The notes: a model not told the origin generated them from the letters alone. Numbered from the stretch's first letter, positions 41,856-55,829 are shown. The stretch is 64,000 bases of DNA from Nitzschia sp. DOCU1 (GCA_951394045.1 OX595994.1:1984001-2048000); one strand, 5' to 3'. Numbers and translations are program-made.

Positions 41856-41969
41856 CTTCGTCCTTAGGTTTCTCGCGACGGAAGGGGATCAACGGAGGGT
41901 TAACGTGAGCGGCTTGAGTCAGAAGCAACGCAACTTTCTTAGCGTACTCAAACAGGAGTTTTAAAACTG

Positions 41970-42372
41970 TGCCCTATCCCGGGGGTGACGAAATAAAAGT
42001 AGAAGACAATTGTAATTGTGAGACCTATGTTACATCTATTAGCTTTCATTCCAACAACAAGATTGACAAGACGAAAGATTTTCGTCGTTCAAATATTCGC
42101 GACCGATCGTTCATTTTGTGAACGTCTTTCCCCGCTCGTAAATAACGCGCATATATTCTATTCATTCAGATATGTCAATTCCTCGTATCGTCGCCTTCTA
42201 ACTAGGCGTCCCTAGTCTTGGCTAGCTACGACTCCTCGTCACCCATGGTCTGAATTATTTCCTTGCTCTAAATACATCTCCTCTATTAGGCGATGAATAT
42301 TTACTACTTAGATTGTAGGCATGCCGTTGGCAAGGGACTCTATGGGTTAGTCGAATGTCACTATGCAATATA
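41970..42372 (-). repeat. Gypsy-2 5' LTR, first part
   Basis: 403 bp matching 36909-37311. Its last 21 bp (42352-42372) are the left target duplication of LINE-II copy 1. Confidence 0.85.
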
Positions 42373-44294
<1,922 letters not shown>

Positions 44295-44562
44295 TAGAAG
44301 GTCATAGGATGCTAGGCGTCACTAACTAGAGCAGTCACAAAGAAACACAACACTGCTAGTTAGGGACGGGCATGTCTTACCTTCTTGACAACTATCTTGT
44401 CTACTAAGATATATAGTCGTGATCATGATCAGATGGGAAGATGGAGTCGATGCACGATAGATCTAACTTTAAAATAGTCTCACAATTTCCAAAAACAATC
44501 TACTGCAGTTTCTAGCCTAGTGCACTGCAACTCCTAGCTTGCTCTGAGTTGCAATACGGGCT

Positions 44563-45282
44563 ATGCGGGCTCAGAGGGCATTTACGGAAAGCTGCGATCA
44601 CATGGAGAATCCCAATATCGAAAATCTTGACTACCATATTGCCCACGGAATTAATGCCACGCTCAGGCAAGTGGTCATGTGTATGAAAGCATCGGATGGT
44701 CTCACGAACATGTTCATTTCAGTGGATGTCACATGGAATGGACGAGTCGTTTTTGTGTACCACAAGGAGCTCCAGGCCGAAGCTGAGGCAGTGATCCCAC
44801 AACTGCACTTCATTCTTGAAGCAAAGTTCGGAGCGAGAGCGTGGCAATGGTTTTCGCCAACACTGCAATCAGAGTCATCAGGTTTGCACTGGGACCCCGA
44901 GTCCGGAGAAATTAAATCGAGCGAGGACGATGACCTCGTTGCAGCTCTTAATGATTTTGGCTTCGAATATCTTGACGACGACGAAGAGGAATTTTTCGGC
45001 GTGAGTGCAATGCGTATCAATCCAATCGACCTTGACCTGCAGATTAATCTTCAAGCAGATCTGGATTCCACCCCAGCTTTTGACATCAATGGCAGTATCG
45101 GAACACTACGTCATGAAATCGACATGACAGCGGTGGAGGACGACGAAGCCCCCAACACCACCGATACCCCGGCGACTGATTTCAGCTCCCTAACCCCTGA
45201 ATCTACCCTCCCTCAAAACGACACCGCAGCACAAGTAGCTAATGAAGCTTCTGCGATGGAGGATGTGACCAGGACGTCCTAG
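44563..45282 (+). CDS. LINE-I ORF1 protein, C-terminal part
   Basis: Continuation of ORF1 after the nested insertion (MRAQRAFTESCDHMENP...), with an ordered segment (LTNMFISVDVTWNGRVVFVY, LEAKFGARAWQWFSP) and an acidic Thr/Pro tail. It ends with TAG at 45280-45282, 14 bp before the ATG of ORF2, a normal spacing for two LINE ORFs. The N-terminal Met is internal to the original protein. Confidence 0.75.
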   Translation: MRAQRAFTESCDHMENPNIENLDYHIAHGINATLRQVVMCMKASDGLTNMFISVDVTWNGRVVFVYHKELQAEAEAVIPQLHFILEAKFGARAWQWFSPTLQSESSGLHWDPESGEIKSSEDDDLVAALNDFGFEYLDDDEEEFFGVSAMRINPIDLDLQINLQADLDSTPAFDINGSIGTLRHEIDMTAVEDDEAPNTTDTPATDFSSLTPESTLPQNDTAAQVANEASAMEDVTRTS

Positions 45283-45296
45283 TTTACCGTGGGAAA

Positions 45297-46343
45297 ATGA
45301 TGGCTCCAGCGCAAACTCAGCGCCTGGAAGAATCGGCTAAACGCAGTAGACGACGACTCAAGGGACAAATCAAAACAACAAGGAAAAAAGTTATCTACCA
45401 TCAAACAAACTTACAGGGGGAAATATTCAACTATTCAGATGCAGAAGAATGGGGTCACAAGCCTACAGAGCCGGAGCCTCGGACATTGCGGATTGGCTTT
45501 CAAAACATTGGCCCTCAACCGCTATCAGCAACGGATTTCAGCACCATTGCAACAGCGCAACATATTCAACAGGGCAACTACGACACATTTCTTTTTGTGG
45601 AGCATGGGCTCCACTGGGGCAAAGTTCAACCTGAACATCATTGGCAAGAATGAGTCAGCAGAGGTTTTTCCATGTCTTTTTCAAAGTTGTCATACAACGT
45701 AAACGAATCGTCTGAGATCACAAGTCCCCACATCACAGTTGGCTCAGGACTACTTCTGGCAGAGGAATTCACGGCAAGACGGGGCCAAGCCGGATGCGAT
45801 GACAAGGGACTAGGGCGACGGACATGGTGTACTATCAATGGGACAGGAACAATGGCAACACAAATTATCTCAGCATACTGGCCTGTGGTGAACAAGCGTG
45901 ATTTCGGATCAGCGTGGAATCAACATCATCGTCACCTGCTCGCCCTACAAGACAATCGTGACCCGCTGGATGCTTTTGATCAAGATTTACTTGAACTTAT
46001 TGATGAGGCTCTAGGGCAAGGACAGCACGTCATCCTCGGCATGGACACCAATGGCGATGTTCGATCTTTTCCTCTTTCCGCATCACTACATGAAAGAGGG
46101 ATTCAAGAATCCGTGATTGGGCTCCACCCACAACTCGTGGCCCCTGCGACGCATCAAGCCAACACCAACAGAAAACCTTTTGATAGCATCTGGACCTCCG
46201 CCTCTCTTGATGTCACCCAAGCAGGTTTCCTTGCGTTTGGAGGAGGCTGTCCGTCAGACCACAGAGCGGCATGGATAGACGTTTCTTCCACCTCGATGCT
46301 GGGACATCGTCCCCCCAGACTGCTCAAACCAGTAGCTGAATGA
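45297..46343 (+). pseudogene. LINE-I ORF2: apurinic-type endonuclease domain
   Basis: ORF2 starts at the ATG at 45297. Endonuclease/exonuclease/phosphatase motifs are in order: IGFQNIG (Asn), FLFVEHGLHW (Glu), GMDTNGDV (Asp-x-Asn) and PSDHRAAW (Asp-His). All expected catalytic residues are visible. The frame carries a TGA at 45651-45653 and another at 46341-46343, with good coding sequence on both sides in the same frame. The domain would nick the target DNA to prime reverse transcription. Confidence 0.82.
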
Positions 46344-49321
46344 CTGAAGACAAAAGATCCAAGGGTTTGACAGCGTTACGTACACAACGTACAACAAGGA
46401 TACAAGAAGAAGCAAGTCGATGAGAGAGTAGTAGAGCTTCTTGCCGAGGTCGAGATGTTCAAGATCAGTGGCGAAGGAAAAGATCGGATTGTGGAGAAAT
46501 ATAGCAGTGTTCATAGGGACATATACGAGATTCGTCAGGAAAGCAGTAAAAATGTCCGCAAGATTGCACGAGGTGGAGTCCCCTGGTCCCCCCGGCTTCA
46601 AGGCTACAGGGATACCATCGACCTCTGGCGCCGAGTGGTTACACAGAAGAATGGGGAGGCTACTAGCAGGTCCCAACTCAGGAGACTGGCTAAGAAATGT
46701 GGATTGACGGACCAAGTTTATCATGCAGACCTTGACGAGGCCATCCTTAGGCTTAAAGAGGCTCACAAGGCGTATAAGGAGGTCAAGCCCAAAGCCCCTG
46801 AATGGCGTGAGGGTCACGTTGTTGCTCTAGCCGATGCAGTCGCAAAGGATAAAGGCACAACTAGAACGAAAGAACTCAAGGCAATGAGACGCACCGAAGA
46901 ACAGCGAAGAAAAGGACAAGCTGCTCGGCGGCTTCGAGGAAAACCCGGAAAAACGGCCGTGGTCAAAGTGTTTTACAAAGACGAGCTCGGCAATCAATGC
47001 AAGACCCAGGATCCTGATACTTTGGTGGAAGTCTGCGCTGATTCAAACCTGAAGCGCCAAATGCAGTGTCAAGACACCCCTTTCATGGTTCCACCTCTCC
47101 TTGACCAGTTGGGCTATCTGGCAGACTCCCCGGCCATGGACGCTATTCTGGAAGGAACCTACAAACCTCCTCCCGGTCTTGACACATATACTTTGGAGTT
47201 CCTTTGTGAGCTGGAAATGCCTGAGAAGATTCGGGCGGCTGGCCCGGTCTCGGTTGAGATCACTCCCGAGGATCACATCATGGCCTGGAAGAAACAAAAA
47301 GAAAATGTCGCAGCAGAGCCATCAGGACTAGCCTTCAGCCATTATAAGGCAGTCCTTGATTCCCCTGCCCTTGTTCATGTTGATGCCTCGATGCGGGCGA
47401 TTCCTCTTATGGTCGGTTTCGCCCCTGATCTTTGGTGTCGAGTAACCGACGTGGAAATTCTAAAAAAGGCAAACGTATATGATGTGGAACAGATGCGTCT
47501 CATTCAACGGATGAACACCGAGTTTAACATGAACAATAAAATGATCGGCAGAAGAATGATGGCCAATGCTGAGAAACACAAATCCATCCCTCCCGATCAG
47601 TATGGGAGCAGGAAACATCATCGTGCTATTACGGCTGCCCCCAACAAGCGGCTCACAGCGGACCTGTGGCGATTCAAGAAACAATCCGGAGGCATCTTAT
47701 GCGTCGATGCAAAGGGATGCTACGACAGAGTGACACGGGTGCGTCTTTGTCTCAATGCCGGCAAGGAATACCCAAGCTGACCGTCTTTGCTCTATACTGC
47801 GTGCTGCAATGGGCACTTCACTCTATTGCGTCCGGTTTCGGGGTCTCGGAACCGAAGTACGGCGGACCAAGGCAAATTCCTCCCATACAAGGCGAAGGAC
47901 AAGGCAACGGAAAAGGCCCCCCAGATTGGGCAGTAATTAGCTCCGTCATCATCAACATGATGTACCGGGCTGGTCACGGATTGAAAATGTTGACCGCCAT
48001 CTCAGTGGTGGCCATTGCTTTTGTGTGTTTTGCATTTGTAGACGACACTGATCTGGTTCACACGAGTGCTAGCCTCAATACGCCCTCTCGCATCATTGTT
48101 GAAGAAATGCAGGAAATTGCCGACCGATGGGAAGGGGGTCTTCGAGCCTCCGGAGGCGCGCTTGTCCCTAGCAAGAGTTTTTGGTACCTCGTGGATTTCG
48201 AATGGACGGGCGATGATTGGAGGTACTGATCTATACAAGAGACTCCAGGCGACATTACAATCCGGTCCCCCGAAGGTCCCAGGGAGACACTCCGCAGATT
48301 TGAAGTGGACCATGCAGAAAAAACACTGGGCATCTTCCTGTCTATGGACGGTAACAAGAAAGCTCAGTACGACTACCTCAGGAGTAAGGCAATCGAGTTT
48401 GCAGATTTGTTACGAACCAAAAAAGCGGCAAAAAACGATGTCTGGTATGCCCTCCAGAGTTCTTTCATGAAAACGATCGAATACCCCATGACGGTGACGA
48501 CACTCTCCAAGAAGCAGTGGGATTCTGTTATGTCCCCCGTACTCCAACAACTTTTGCCAAAGGCGGGCTTAGCTAGGAGCTTTCCACGTGTGGTTGTTTA
48601 CGGGCCTGATGATTACTTGGGACTCGATCTTATGCACCCCTGGGTAAATCAAGAGCTCTCGCACATCCAGTCTCTCCTGGAAGAAATTGCAAGTCAATCC
48701 CTTACCGGCAGCCTACAGTCCGCCTCCCTCGAGGAACTTTTCATGGAAATTGGTTGCGCCGGGGCATTGGGACCGCAGGATTATAAAGCGTTGGAACCCC
48801 TGGTCACCCACTCTTGGACGAAATCAATTTGGAAATTCGTGTGTGACTCCGCTATTGAAATAAAAGGCCCGTGGGCTCAGCTACACCTTCTGCGACAGAA
48901 TGACGCCTTCTTGATTCCAGCCTTTGTCCAAGCCGGTTTCCGGAAAAAGGAACTCCGCATGCTCAACCGGTGCCGGCAATTCCTAGAAGTTGTCTCTTTG
49001 GCCGACATCAGCACCAGCGACGGAAGATCCATAACGATGGAAGCATGGCAGGGGGAAAGCATGAGCTCGCTCCGCACCCTTCAATGGCCACGGAAGATTC
49101 CCCATTTGCGTCAGGCCTACTGGAACTTGTGGCGATGGGCGATCCGCATCAGTTTTTTGCATCCTCATGCCGCCCATTCCAACAGGAAGCTTCGACACCC
49201 TTTGGGGGAATGGACCGATAAAGCTGCCGTTGCAGCCTGGCCTTTGTGGTATTCACCTATAGAAGAACGAGTATTTCGCCAAGAAGGACTGATGTGGCGA
49301 GTTTTCAGCATTAGTGGCTGA
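46344..49321 (+). pseudogene. LINE-I ORF2: linker and reverse transcriptase
   Basis: After TGA at 46341 and a second one near 46368 the same frame continues as a Lys/Arg-rich linker to the polymerase. Motifs: GLAFSHYKAVL, DQYGSRKHHRAI, ILCVDAKGCYDRV (first catalytic Asp, about 47695), and FAFVDDTDLVH (FVDD box, about 48030). A single-nucleotide frame break near 47740 moves from frame 0 to frame 2, between the first Asp motif and QGIPKLTV. A further in-frame TGA lies at 48227-48229 and one at 49319-49321. Confidence 0.82.
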
Positions 49322-51313
49322 GTTCAAAACACCCGCCAACGTCGATTCTGCGCCCAGACGAATTTGAGGAGGGAAAAACCCAACGACGCCGTTATTATGG
49401 CGTCTTTCAAGCGGCGGGGTGAGACGTTTACTCTTGACTCTGTTTTTCTGCCCACTCCCTTTGCTCCAGGACCTGTCTTGGCCCACACCTCATCACAAGT
49501 TTCTACACTCCCTCTGGATGATAGTATTCTCTTGGACGAGCTAGCAATGCCAGCGGACGGGGGCAAAGCTTTGGCGGAGGGTATCCGGGAAGGCAAGGCA
49601 AGAATCATCACTGACGGCTCCTTCAAGGAGGCATACGGCACATCAGCCGGTAAAGCTTTTGCCGATGCGGATGATCAAGACGGAGCCCTCATGACAACCT
49701 GCATCCTGGGTGCGAGTGCCGATCAAAGCGCATACCGGAGCGAGCTAGGTGGGATTTTGATGGCTCTTTACTTCTTGGAAGCATTTACACACGACCACCA
49801 GATCACAAGTGGGGCTGTGACCATAGCGCTTGACGGGCAATCGGCTCTGAATCAAGCGCGGGGCTCCTATCCCCTCCACTCTGGACAGACGGCTTTTGAC
49901 TTACTCTTGTGCATCCGAAACACTATCCAGAAGCTTCCGATTGATATCCACTGGAGATGGGTCGAGGGACATCAGCGCGAAAAAGGCAAGACCCAGGATT
50001 GATGGTCAAAGGCCAATGACCTTGCCGATATCATGGCTAAGGAATATTGGAACGATTGTGTAACGCAAAACAAGGACAATTCACCTCGACGACTCAGACA
50101 CGAGACCATTGCATTGTATCTTGCCGGGTGTAAACTTTCCCGGTTTCACAAAAAGGCCCTATACACCAAGACTATGGGAGTACAAACAGCCGAGTATTGG
50201 CGACAGAAATTTGACTTGCCCATCAACCATATCAATACCGTAATGTGGCCAGCAGCAAGCGCCGCCTTTAAACGCCTTCCCTTTGGTTTACGCCGCTTCT
50301 GGACAAAGTTCTCCTCGGGTCACATCGCCACTGCACAAATGGAATCCAGGCAAGGCAAACAGGATCACGAACGATGCCCTCGCTGTAAGACGATTCCAGA
50401 AGACCACGATCACGTTTTGAGATGCCGGGACCCAGAGGCGAAGAAACAGTGGAATGCTTCCCTGGTTAAACTCCAGGCTGCGCTCATGAAACCCAACACC
50501 GCTCCGGAAATCTCCAAGGCCATTATGGGGAGCATTAACGCATGGCGTCAAGGTACCAATCCCAACTTGCAACCTCCCTCCAATGCATGGGGACTGCAAG
50601 ATGCACTCCTTGGTCAAACGCATATCAGATGGACCGGCTTCGTGTTTGGGTACTGGCACACCGCTTGGAGGGAGTGCCAGCAACGCTTTCTTGATCAACA
50701 ACGGTCCAAGAATAGTTCCCTCCGATGGACAATAGCTATCATTCATCAACTAATGATGGTGTCGTGGGACATGTGGAACCACCGGAATAAGGTTCTACAC
50801 GCCCCTGATGGGCCCGAAGCAGCCCGCGAAAAAAGCGCTCGTCTTATTGCAATTGCCCACGAATTGGATCTCGGACCGGCTACAGTTGGCATGCGTCAGC
50901 GGTATCTTTGGGAAAGATCATTCGAGGAGCTGAAGGCCAAGGACGCTACTTCTCAGCATCGATGGTTGGCTTTAGTGGCGGCAGCCCGGTCCTTTAATCC
51001 CTCCGGCAAGGATAATCGGCACCAGGGCCATAAACAACAACAAGCTCTCATGCGGCAGTGGTTACGCCCGAGGATGACTAACCACCCATGGACGGACAAC
51101 GAAGTTCGTCACCTACACTCAACAAACCGAAAAAGACCGTCTCACCCGATGAGACCATTCATACTTACATATATATTTTACATGTTGCATTTTCGACACC
51201 AAATCCGTGGTTGCAGGGCACCAGGCTTTTGGTGGTCGTTCGCGGAGCTGCGCTGCCTTCGGGTGGCCCTCATCCCGGTGACGTTAAAGTCCGATTGGAC
51301 AACTACAGGGTAG
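49322..51313 (+). pseudogene. LINE-I ORF2: RNase H and C-terminal zinc knuckle
   Basis: Same frame as the polymerase. RNase H motifs: ITDGSFK (Asp), YRSELGG (Glu), ALDGQSAL (Asp), EGHQREK and ANDLADIM (His/Asp). An in-frame TGA (50000-50002) separates KGKTQD from WSKANDLAD. A CCHC knuckle follows at about 50380 (CPRCKTIPEDHDHVLRC). The frame ends with TAG at 51311-51313, the only non-TGA stop of the ORF. Then about 12 bp and the TTA tail. Confidence 0.82.
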
Positions 51314-51324
51314 TTAATCTTTGA

Positions 51325-51340
51325 GTTATTATTATTATTA
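51325..51340 (+). repeat. TTA microsatellite tail of LINE-I
   Basis: Five TTA/ATT triplets directly before the right target duplication; serves as the LINE 3' tail. Confidence 0.8.
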
Positions 51341-51357
51341 TCTTTGATAGTCTTGGG

Positions 51358-52115
51358 CTTCTGCATTCAGAGAATAGAGTCAACCTTCTTTTTCCATGGT
51401 TTTAGTCCTGTTGGTGTAAGCCAATAACCAAGGAAATCAGTTTCTTGAACAGCCCATTTACATTTGTGCGGGTTGATCGTAAAGTTGTGCTTTTCCAAAG
51501 TCGTAAGGACTTGGTTTAACAAGGTCAGATGATCGTCCCACGAATTGCTGAAACAGGCAATATCGTCAATATAGATCTCGATGTCCTTGATAGCCGCCAG
51601 GACACGTTCCATGATTTCTTGGGCGGCATCGGGGCTAAACGACAATCCCTTGGAAGGCGGTTATATCGATACAGTCCAAAAGGCGTAGCAATCATGCAAA
51701 GATTCTTGGCATTTTCACTCAGCTCAAAGGTGTAGTATTCCATCGAAATATCCAATTTGGTCAAGAACTTGTAGCCAGTATGATGAGATAGAATATCGCT
51801 GATCCGTGGAATTGGATAAGCTTTACGCTTGATAGCTTTATTCAAGGCACAGAAATCTGAAATCCATCGAACGCTACCGTCCTTCTTGGGTATGATAAAT
51901 GAACCTGCAATCCATTCGGATCGACCAGTCTTGGAGAGAACACCTTCTTTTTCTAGGCGATCCAATTCCTTCTTGAATACATCAAGATGAGTTCGTGGCA
52001 CCGGATAGGTTTGAGCTCGATAAGGTGGAACGGTTGGATCCAGTTCCAAATCGATCTTCTCATCCGGAAATACTTTCAGAGTGCCATCAAATAATCTTGT
52101 GTATTTCTGCAACAA
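51358..52115 (-). pseudogene. Gypsy-1 reverse transcriptase, upstream of the LINE-I insertion
   Basis: Two overlapping frames: 51525-52115 with YRAQTYPVPRTHLDVFKKEL, FIIPKKDGSVRWISDF, ALNKAIKRKAYPIPRI, TKLDISMEYYTFEL and FGLYRYNRLP; and 51367-51645 with SFSPDAAQEIMERVL, EIYIDDIACFSNSWDDHL (YIDD box) and FLGYWLTPTGLKPWKKKV. A frameshift near 51650 separates them. A TGA at 51367-51369 lies directly before MQKPKTIKE, where the LINE entered. The rest of the domain is at 34757-34896. Confidence 0.85.
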
Positions 52116-52743
52116 ACGTTTGAGGTCTCGTTTTTGAGATGAAGACAGGTGAGAACACGAATTAACAACTTCTGCAACATTGACTTTGCCATAGTTACTC
52201 TCTGAAATAGTCTTGGAATGATAACCAGAGGCATCGACTTTCCCAATCGTATCGGATCTGTAAAGATCGTCATTAGGCTGAGAAGAACGGGTTTCATTGG
52301 GTTCGGTTGCATAGGTAGAATCTTATCGTCCCATTCAATTGTCTTGTTATTAAAGTCTAGGATGATTCCCAGACCAAGGAGCACTTCACGGCCAATAATG
52401 GCATCGTACCGACAAGCTGCATCAAAAACATGAAGATTCATGTTTTCAATCGTCCGATGAGGATCGAGCTCTGGAAGCTTGATGTCTTGCAAGGCCATCG
52501 CAGTGTCGGCTTTTAAAACCCCAGCCAACGTAGTTCCTGGACCTTTTTTACAGAAAGATCCTTGCCGGCAAAACAAGCCTTGCGAATCCAGGATGTCATT
52601 GATCCAGAATTGAGGAGAACAGTTAACACGTACTTTATATTTTCTTTTTCAAATGCAACTTTTGTAGTAAGTATGTAATCAATAAATCCCTTGTTGCTGA
52701 TCGCTTCCCCCACAAAGCAATCGTTCCCCGAAGTTGACGATAG
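52076..52743 (-). pseudogene. Gypsy-1 protease region
   Basis: Upstream part at 52513-52743 (VLTVLLNSGSMTSWIRK) carries Asn where the aspartic protease needs Asp (the LLDSGS motif). A frameshift in a run of A near 52560 leads to the second half (GVLKADTAM, YDAIIGREVLLGLGIILDF, IEWDDKILPMQPN). A further frameshift near 52130 precedes the reverse transcriptase. The protease would be inactive. Confidence 0.72.
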
Positions 52744-54057
52744 TCACCATTGACGGTCATCATACGATTCATCATAGTCGTCATAACCATCGGCGAAATA
52801 AGCTTCGTGGTCTTGAATATTTTCTTGTTGATCATCTTGATTTGGATCATAGTCGTGCGAGCTAGCCAGATAGCTATCAACGCCCGATGGATACGCCTGG
52901 GCCGCTTCACCAGGACCAGGTTCAACATAATAGGCAGCACTATCATCAACATAGTGTGTGCCTTGTTGAATGGCCACTCGTGGCTGGAAGCGCCCACGTC
53001 CTCCGAATCATCCGGGATAACCACCAAAACGACCTGGGGACTGGTTAGAGCCTTGAGAGCCAGTTGAAACGTGAGAGGGAGGCGTATTCAAACGCCGATA
53101 CTGGGTTGCTGGGGTTGCAACAGCATCAGCATTTCCTTGTCCTTGATTGTAATAACCACGGCCACCATGATTGTAGCCACATCCTTGTTGTCCACCACCG
53201 TAGTAACCACCAACATGCCCTTGATTGTAACCACCACCACGGTCGTATCCGCGACCACTGTTGTAGCCGCGTCCTTGATTTTGAAAACGACCACATCCAC
53301 GGCCCCCTCGAGCCTCGTTGTTATTACAAATGCGATTCTCAATTTCTTCCTGTTCGGCAAAGTAATCAACGATCGTCTCAAAAGACGACTGAAAGTTCAG
53401 GTTGCTCCACGCAAAGCTGTCTTTCCAAGTCTGGCGTATCGCAGTATGAAAGAGAAACTTGAGGGCATTGTCATCGTAAGGCTTGTTCCCATTCGCCGAG
53501 GGAAACCACCTCATAAGGTTGTTCACAAACATGTAACGTGCAGCCAGTTCTTTGCACAAAAGATGGAAAGGTTTCAGCATAGTGTCCATATAAAGCTTCT
53601 ATTTCATTAGGTCAGAGTCTCGTAGAAACTTCCCAATGAAATCCGCAATAGCCGCATCAAAGGTATCCAAAGTCTCGGTCACTTGAAGTGCCTTGACGAC
53701 ATCCCACTGATCATGAATGGAACCACCGAGGCATTCGCGAAATTTTGCAAACCTGAGTGGCCCATTGGTGAGATTAAGTCACCCGGCGCTTGCGACATCA
53801 TTGAATTCTTCAACGGTCCTGAGAATAAGCTCGACATTGAGCTTATTGGCATATGGGACCTCCATCTTACGCTTTTCTCGAACCGGATTGGCTGCTGTGC
53901 CAATATTCACGGTATGTACAACATGTGCTTGACGTATCTCTGCCATAGTCAATTCCGAACGAAGCGGAATGACAGGTGCTTGAGTAGCAGCAGCAGTAGC
54001 CGAAGGATTCATGTGATAAGGTGCTCGAGTAGCAGCAGCAGTAGCCGAAGGATTCAT
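52744..54057 (-). pseudogene. Gypsy-1 gag with Gly/Arg/Tyr-rich tail
   Basis: One frame from the ATG at 54057 to 52744, with stops at 53779-53781 (TGA), 53599-53601 (TAG), 53008-53010 (TGA) and 52744-52746 (TGA). The N-terminus has a duplicated 15-residue unit, then a helical capsid-like part (AIADFIGKFLRDSDLM, KFLFHTAIRQTWKDSF, IVDYFAEQEEIENR). Instead of a zinc knuckle there is a long Gly/Arg/Tyr/Gln tail (GRGYNSGRGYDRGGGYNQG) that could bind RNA, followed by an acidic Tyr-rich segment (DYDPNQDDQQENIQDHEAYF). SPGRFGG recurs just before the TGA at 53008 as PG-stop-FGG. Confidence 0.78.
53968..54057 (-). repeat. 45-bp tandem duplication at the Gypsy-1 gag start
   Basis: Two copies (54013-54057 and 53968-54012) encode MNPSATAAAT plus five residues each, so the gag has two possible start codons in frame. 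Confidence 0.85.
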
Positions 54058-54180
54058 GTGATATAGTTAGACAAACTCGTAATAGAGCGTAAAGGAAAGC
54101 GTGACAGGTGATTTGATTTTCGATTCTTCTTACGTAGAGGATAGTACAGATTGTACGCGAACTTGCTTCTGAATTCAGAG

Positions 54181-54282
54181 TGAACTACGCGTGTGAAGCA
54201 ATCATCTATCCATTATTGTGAGGGCTACGAGCAGGCATGGAGACCCACGAGCAATCTTGAATGAGGCTTGACATCCTCGTAC
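54181..54282 (-). repeat. Gypsy-1 5' LTR, first part
   Basis: 102 bp from TGAACTACGCG to CTCGTAC, uninterrupted at the site where the other LTR holds Copia, so it serves as the empty-site control. The LTR resumes at 55790. Confidence 0.8.
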
Positions 54283-55786
54283 TTAGTCCTGCATCATATA
54301 GGCATGTACATATGTTTCTGACGTAGACCCAGCGAACGATATAAGAAAATCATATATTTTGCAAGGATCCCAGGAGGGAGTTCCGCCTAGCAAATCTCAT
54401 GGGAATTTTTGGAGTCCTCGAGGTACTCCCCGCATGATATAATCAATGGCGGGACAAAAATTATACCGACTTGGGATTCCCCTTCGCCCGGCCGGCCGCT
54501 TGGTACGACTGGCACGAATAGGACATGACTCATGCGAACACGGCCACGGCGCGCCGAAGCTGCCGCTATGATACTATGAAATTGTCGGCACCACTATTTC
54601 TACGAAGTCACCGCCGCTGCCGCTAGTAGCAAACCACCCACTATTTCTCCTTGTGCACGGTGGCGATGTGCAAGAAGCACCCCCCTCTACTACGATACTA
54701 CTGCAAGAAAGCAAGACAACAAACTCGTCCGACACTAACGGCAGTACAAATGGCAGCTGCGCCTCCATTCTAAGAATAATCTAGAGTAGCTAGTTGACCA
54801 GTAAAAACAAAAAGCTAGAGTTCTTTGTTACTGGCTGTAATCCTGCTGGTGGTTGTCGTCGTCCATCGTTCTCTGGACTCCACCAGCACCACCCGACCTT
54901 GTTTGATTCCTTCCCCATTCTTTCTACTTGTTCTTCATTCGTTCATTCGTTCATTCCTTCCTTTACAATGGATTTATTGTTCCTTCGCACCCCTTATCAT
55001 TGCTCTCCAATTCTTTTGAAATTGTAAATATCCCAAGTAGGGATTGTGCTGAACAGTATTTTGACATGAATAAATCCCTTGTCGTTGCTTGTTGTGGCAT
55101 TTCTGTTTCCCTGCTGCTGGAGGAATATAAATGAGGACTACTACCTTCGTCCTGGTCGCCATCTTTCTGATCTTCTTCAATTGCTGGATGATTGTTGTTG
55201 GGTGGTGCAATATTCTTGACGGTGATTTGTGCATCTTCCTATAATAGCCAGGACAACAAGAAGAAATGCAGTGAGTAAACGAGTGGTGAGCGATTCCATC
55301 CACCTTAATCCCACTACTGAATATGACCCAGCATGCTTACCTTCGGTATAACCCAATAGTTGTTCAGATTAAAACACTATTTCCCGCCGCCAACTTTTAT
55401 GTTGACTTGACTTGACTCAGCGCATTGGTGGTCATTGGAGGAAACGATCATGCCTTTGGTCTTGTAGTAGATAGCTGGCAGGGAGGGAGTATTTGGCCCG
55501 AATGCACATGGCTATCCCCCTCTAATAAACACTACAAGCAGAGCAATTTATCGTTTTACATTCAAACCAAGTTGGCAGTCCATAATAATAATGATGACAA
55601 GATGAGTTGTCATTCATGTTTTTGTGTGATTGAGATACACGTAAAATTTAGCGCGTGACTCTCCTCTATGGCAGTTCTCAGCAGTAAGAACTTGTAATTA
55701 TTCTGATCCATCTGCTCTACATATACTTAAGTAGTAATAACGGTATAACACGTACTGAAAAATATTATACGATGCTCGGACGCTCC
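54283..55786. mobile_element. Unclassified 1.5-kb insertion in the Gypsy-1 5' LTR
   Basis: The LTR is continuous in the 3' copy, so this DNA was inserted. TAC is present on both sides (54280-54282 and 55787-55789), compatible with a 3-bp target duplication. The ends (TTAGTCCTGCATCATATA and, reversed, GGAGCGTCCGAGCATCGTATA) are imperfect inverted repeats. A non-autonomous cut-and-paste element fits. Short open frames inside (54574-54768 minus, 54974-55303 minus and others) show no transposase motif. A TTCATTCG-type tract lies at about 54940-54960. Confidence 0.6.
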
Positions 55787-55789
55787 TAC

Positions 55790-55829
55790 GTCAGTCCAGA
55801 GGTGCGTCAGAGACACGTGGCGCATCACA
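55790..55829 (-). repeat. Gypsy-1 5' LTR, last part
   Basis: 40 bp GTCAGTCCAG...GCGCATCACA completing the right LTR. Confidence 0.8.

Noticed and set aside
45297..51313. TGA read as an amino acid (recoding) in LINE-I
   Set aside because: Host genes A, B, C and the Cys-rich gene contain no internal TGA, Gypsy-1 also has TAG, Gypsy-2 has TAA, and frameshifts are present, so decay is the simpler explanation.
54150..54180. Primer-binding site complementary to initiator Met tRNA for Gypsy-1, and likewise for Gypsy-2 and Copia
   Set aside because: The sequences next to the 5' LTRs do not match the usual TGGTATCAGAGC-type site; no site annotated.
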